A DNA stretch of 7,746 nucleotides from Chloroflexota bacterium (GTDB lineage: Bacteria; Chloroflexota; Dehalococcoidia; SM23-28-2; RBG-16-64-32). The stretch covers positions 1 through 7,746 of the forward strand of contig JADFKG010000098.1 in the NCBI GenBank assembly GCA_022565075.1. Direction: 5' to 3'. The translations under genes and the position numbers were made by a program. The notes beneath the pieces are model-generated. The model did not search any database, was not told where the DNA came from, and saw nothing but the letters and a program-made list of their open reading frames with translations. This document shows positions 6,225 to 7,746 of the stretch, in pieces; the first letter of the stretch is position 1, and each line of letters starts with the position of its first letter.

Positions 6225-6760
6225 CCGTCGCCGACGACGTCCGCCTGGAGGGTGAGTTGGTCCTCCTTCGGCCGCGGGTCGACGAGGACCTGGAGCTCTT
6301 CGCGCGCTGGCACGGCAACCCGGACGTGCGGCACTGGCTGCACATGTCTGAGATGCCGGAACAGACGCTGGAGATTGAGCGGCAGCGCTGGCAGATCGCT
6401 CGCAACGACCCGACGCGCATTTCGTTCGTGATCGAGACGCTGGCCGGGGAGCCGATCGGCAATATCGTCCTCATCGGCGTCGACGCGGCGCATCGCCGGG
6501 CGGAGCTGGGCATTGCGATCGGCGAGAAGGGCGACTGGGGTCGCGGCTACGGCACGGACGCGATCCGCGTCATCCTGCGCTTCGCCTTCGAGGTTCTGAA
6601 GCTGCGCCGGATCGAGCTGATCACCGACGCCGACAACGAGCGCGGCATCCGCGCCTACGAAAAGTGCGGCTTCGTCTGCGAGGGCGTGCTGAGAGCCAAG
6701 CGCCTGCGTTACGGTAAGCCGCTGGACATGCTGATCATGGCTGTCTTGAGCGAGGACTGA
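6221..6760 (+). CDS. GNAT N-acetyltransferase, RimJ/RimL type (second of tandem pair)
   Basis: Predicted acetyltransferase of 179 aa, the same length as its upstream neighbour and clearly paralogous. Both share RRAE, W-G-basic-GYG (here DWGRGYG, 105-111), an AF-x-x-LKL-x-R stretch, and R-x-IR-x-YEKCGFV followed by EG and LR (here about 141-158). Similarity is strong in the acetyl-CoA-binding C-terminal half and weak in the N-terminal half, which shapes the acceptor pocket. The two may therefore act on different acceptors or as a heterodimer. ATG 6221 overlaps the previous stop as ATGA and has GGGAGG four bases before it. The frame is open further upstream inside the first gene but lacks a family-like start. 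Its own stop overlaps the next ATG by one base. Confidence 0.92.
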   Translation: MTVADDVRLEGELVLLRPRVDEDLELFARWHGNPDVRHWLHMSEMPEQTLEIERQRWQIARNDPTRISFVIETLAGEPIGNIVLIGVDAAHRRAELGIAIGEKGDWGRGYGTDAIRVILRFAFEVLKLRRIELITDADNERGIRAYEKCGFVCEGVLRAKRLRYGKPLDMLIMAVLSED

Positions 6761-7665
6761 TGCAAGTCACCGATCACATCTTCTCGATCCCGGCCGAGCA
6801 GGCGTTCTACACCGGTCCGCAGTCGCCCAACGTCTTTCTGGTGCGCGATGGCGACGAGGCGGCGCTGATCGACAGCGGCTTCGGCGATGAGCCTTCGGTG
6901 AAGGAGCGGCTGGACTTTCTGGCGGAGCATGAGGGCGTGCGCGTGAAGTACATCGTGCTCACGCACCACCACTTCGACCACTCCAGCGGTGCGGCTCAGC
7001 TGCGCGATGCGACCGGCGGTGCGGTGGCGCTCCACCCGCAGGAGGAGGAGTTACTGCGAGACTGGCAGAGCAAGGCCCCCCAGGATATCGAGGTGCCCGA
7101 GGAGATGAAGGAGCTGGCGGAGAAGGTCGAGACGTTCCGCAAGCAGGCCGCGGAGGCCGATCCCACGATCAAGATGAACGACGGCGACGAGTTCTCTGTC
7201 GGCGATCTTACGCTGCGGGTCGTGCATACGCCGGGGCACACGCTGGGATCCGTTTGCATATACATCCCGCAGGAACGCGCGCTTTTCACGGGCGACACGG
7301 CGCTGGGTCTGGGAACGGTGGCGATCTCGCCGCCTCCGCACGGGGACATGGCGCTCTACCTGGAGTCGCTCGAGCGTTTGAAGACGCTCGACTCTGCGCT
7401 GATGCTGCCGGGCCACGGCCAGGAGGTGCACGACGTTCCCGCCAAGCTGCAGGAGTTGATCGACCACCGCCTGGCGCGGGAGGAGCAGATCGTCGGTCTC
7501 ATCCGCAAGGGCAAGCGCACGCCGAAGGCGATGCTGAGCACGATCTATCCGGAGCTGGACAAGCGTATGCTGCCCGTGGCGCGGCGGCAGATCGAAGCGC
7601 ACCTGGCGAAGCTCGAGTCGGAGTCCCGCGTTGCCCAGGCCGGCGACGAGTGGACGCTCGTCTGA
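6760..7665 (+). CDS. MBL-fold hydrolase, LACTB2-like, with C-terminal winged helix
   Basis: Predicted 301-aa metallo-beta-lactamase-fold hydrolase. Metal ligands are His69, His71, Asp73 and His74 in HHHFDH, His160 in HTPGHTLGS, Asp179 in FTGDTALG and His219 in LPGHGQ. After the catalytic domain, residues from about 235 (HRLAREEQI) to the end form a helical region with KRTPKAMLSTIYP and a terminal strand DEWTLV, matching the winged-helix tail of LACTB2-type proteins. Human LACTB2 is a mitochondrial endoribonuclease. Bacterial relatives have varied or unknown substrates, including thioesters and RNA, so function is open. An insertion of charged helix (about 95-135, with EVPEEMKELAEKVE) lies between the first and second metal motifs. 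ATG 6760 overlaps the preceding TGA by one base, with GAGG four bases upstream, making this the third gene of the operon. It is only distantly like the MBL protein at 5001-5642. Confidence 0.93.
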   Translation: MQVTDHIFSIPAEQAFYTGPQSPNVFLVRDGDEAALIDSGFGDEPSVKERLDFLAEHEGVRVKYIVLTHHHFDHSSGAAQLRDATGGAVALHPQEEELLRDWQSKAPQDIEVPEEMKELAEKVETFRKQAAEADPTIKMNDGDEFSVGDLTLRVVHTPGHTLGSVCIYIPQERALFTGDTALGLGTVAISPPPHGDMALYLESLERLKTLDSALMLPGHGQEVHDVPAKLQELIDHRLAREEQIVGLIRKGKRTPKAMLSTIYPELDKRMLPVARRQIEAHLAKLESESRVAQAGDEWTLV

Positions 7666-7708
7666 GGTGTTAGGTGACAGGTGACAGGTGTTAGGTGCTA
7701 GGTGTTAG
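7665..7708. repeat. Tandem 7-bp repeat array (six AGGTGNN units)
   Basis: Six consecutive heptamers read AGGTGTT, AGGTGAC, AGGTGAC, AGGTGTT, AGGTGCT, AGGTGTT, followed by a partial AG. The first five bases are invariant and only the last two vary. The array begins on the final A of the hydrolase stop codon and replaces an obvious terminator. Heptamer arrays of this sort occur in intergenic DNA of several bacterial groups and may expand by slippage. Nothing else is recognised in 7709-7746. Confidence 0.9.
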
Positions 7709-7746
7709 CTGGCTGGCGCGCCTTCCTGTCTCCTCGCCGGCACGTG

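Noticed and set aside
7665..7708. Possible CRISPR array or phage attachment repeat
   Set aside because: The units are 7 bp with no spacers, far too short for CRISPR, and no cas or integrase gene is nearby.

Overview
The window is GC-rich bacterial chromosomal DNA with tightly packed genes, short Shine-Dalgarno (SD) sequences and overlapping start/stop codons. Nothing in it fixes the taxon. A high-GC lineage such as Chloroflexota or Actinomycetota fits the gene styles (a short M16 zinc peptidase, a TPR/LuxR regulator, tandem GNATs), but that is inference. I see no tRNA, rRNA, CRISPR array, transposase or integrase.

Left part (1-3783): two genes on the minus strand, a TPR-rich LuxR-type regulator followed by a BBE-type FAD-linked oxidase, lie between two direct repeats of about 182 bp at 62-243 and 3602-3783 (exact offset 3540 bp, no indels, about 91% identical). 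The right repeat is the true 3' end of an M16 peptidase gene. The left repeat is an orphan copy of the same 3' end, coding for the last 51 residues plus stop and cut off abruptly upstream. The layout suggests a regulator-oxidase cassette that entered at the 3' end of the peptidase gene and brought, or created, a second copy of that end. A 7-7-7 inverted repeat straddles the peptidase stop codon in both copies.

Middle (3628-5642): on the minus strand, an MBL-fold hydrolase (213 aa, glyoxalase-II-like) lies upstream of the M16 peptidase. Between them is a strong GC-rich hairpin that looks like an intrinsic terminator but sits only 27 bp from the peptidase ATG.

Right part (5685-7665): a plus-strand operon divergent from the MBL gene encodes two tandem paralogous GNAT acetyltransferases of identical length (179 aa) and a LACTB2-like MBL hydrolase with a C-terminal winged-helix domain. 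The genes overlap by 4 nt and 1 nt, so translation is probably coupled. A tandem array of six 7-bp AGGTGNN units begins on the last base of the operon's final stop codon.

The right part looks like ordinary housekeeping or detoxification content. The flanked cassette on the left is the most interesting feature. No complete novel defence or biosynthetic system is evident.
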